A program made the translations under genes and the position numbers. Shown in pieces: positions 47,869-48,063 of a DNA stretch of 48,063 bases (its first letter is position 1; each line of letters begins with the position of its first letter). Source of the stretch: a virus; the IMG/VR virus record IMGVR_UViG_3300008267_008295, positions 1-48,063 of that record; one strand, 5' to 3'. The notes beneath the pieces were generated by a model. It saw only the letters and a program-made list of their open reading frames with translations, was not told where the DNA came from and made no database searches.

Positions 47869-47950
47869 GGTCAGGTGGCGTAATTGGCTAAAGCAACGAG
47901 TTACTGGATATCCATCTCGTCTGATGCAGGTTCGAATCCTGTCCTGACTA
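47869..47950 (+). tRNA. tRNA with 15-nt anticodon loop
   Basis: Acceptor GGTCAGG/CCTGACT (first pair G-T), D arm GCGT-AATTGGCTA-AAGC (one mismatch), perfect anticodon stem ACGAG (47896-47900)/CTCGT (47916-47920), variable CTGAT, T arm GCAGG-TTCGAAT-CCTGT, discriminator A. Everything has class I dimensions except the anticodon loop, TTACTGGATATCCAT, 8 nt too long and with a TGG/CCA inner stem. If the 8 nt before TCC are removed the anticodon is TCC (Gly); other choices exist. CCA is not encoded. Confidence 0.75.
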
Positions 47951-47973
47951 CAAACAACTAAATAAACAACAAC

Positions 47974-48063
47974 ATGAGCGGAGGACATTTTGATTATGAC
48001 CAATACAAGATTGGTTATATGGCAGACTCGATTGAGAGTTTGATTGAACGTAGTGGTCGCAAA
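47974..48063 (+). CDS. phage conserved hypothetical protein, 5' part (continues past window)
   Basis: ATG at 47974 opens MSGGHFDYDQYKIGYMADSI..., 30 residues to the window edge. The MSGGHFDY start is familiar from small hypothetical proteins of many phages. It lies 23 nt after the tRNA. Function unknown. Confidence 0.65.
   Translation, partial: MSGGHFDYDQYKIGYMADSIESLIERSGRK

Overview
The window looks like part of the genome of a large, strictly lytic-type tailed phage that infects a member of the Bacteroidetes (Flavobacteria-like). Every convincing gene lies on the + strand, genes are packed end to end with many ATGA or TAATG junctions, and the content is phage-typical: family A DNA polymerase, DNA ligase, dUTPase-like enzyme, HNH and GIY-YIG nucleases, tRNAs and lysis enzymes. 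The host assignment is inferred from signal peptides ending in SAQ/AQ-type sites, TAnnTTTG-like -7 promoter boxes, mostly absent Shine-Dalgarno sites, a DUF4494-like protein and strong AT bias. No capsid, portal, terminase or tail genes were recognised, so this is an accessory/replication/host-takeover portion of a larger genome.

Layout. 1-8.0 kb: nucleotide and DNA-modification block, with the end of queE, a dUTPase-like gene, a QueD-like protein, a P-loop kinase, folE, a tRNA-guanine-transglycosylase-fold (DpdA-like) protein and DNA polymerase A. Together these suggest 7-deazaguanine bases are made and put into phage DNA. A papain-like protease and two exported beta-rich proteins are inserted in this block. 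8.0-9.8 kb: three small proteins sharing an N-terminal leader (MNKxQL-xxIIREEL) and a ferritin. 9.8-12.5 kb: Hsp20-GroES-GroEL operon between clear terminators. 12.5-15.9 kb: zinc-ribbon protein, Cas4-like nuclease, M15-peptidase-like protein that lacks a zinc ligand, SLOG-type protein, small metalloprotease and possible virion-associated proteins.

15.9-32.9 kb: a 17-kb surface-sugar island with about ten glycosyltransferases (GT2, GT4, GT10, GT11, GT25 types), UDP-glucose dehydrogenase, GDP-mannose 3,5-epimerase, a second epimerase, four methyltransferases and an NAD synthetase. It resembles a bacterial O-antigen or capsule locus and could decorate virions or alter the host surface.

32.9-48 kb: small accessory genes in several transcription units separated by a repeated hairpin-plus-promoter module. 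They include a ClpS adaptor, DUF1599 and DUF4494 proteins, zinc-finger proteins, several lipoproteins, an OmpA-like outer-membrane protein, nested exported genes that may be spanin-like, DNA ligase, a GH73 lysis lipoprotein and an SPFH lipoprotein. Three tRNAs occur here: one ordinary tRNA-Arg(TCT) and two whose cloverleaf stems are intact but whose anticodon loops are expanded to 20 and 15 nt by self-complementary inserts. These two tRNAs are the most unusual signal in the window.
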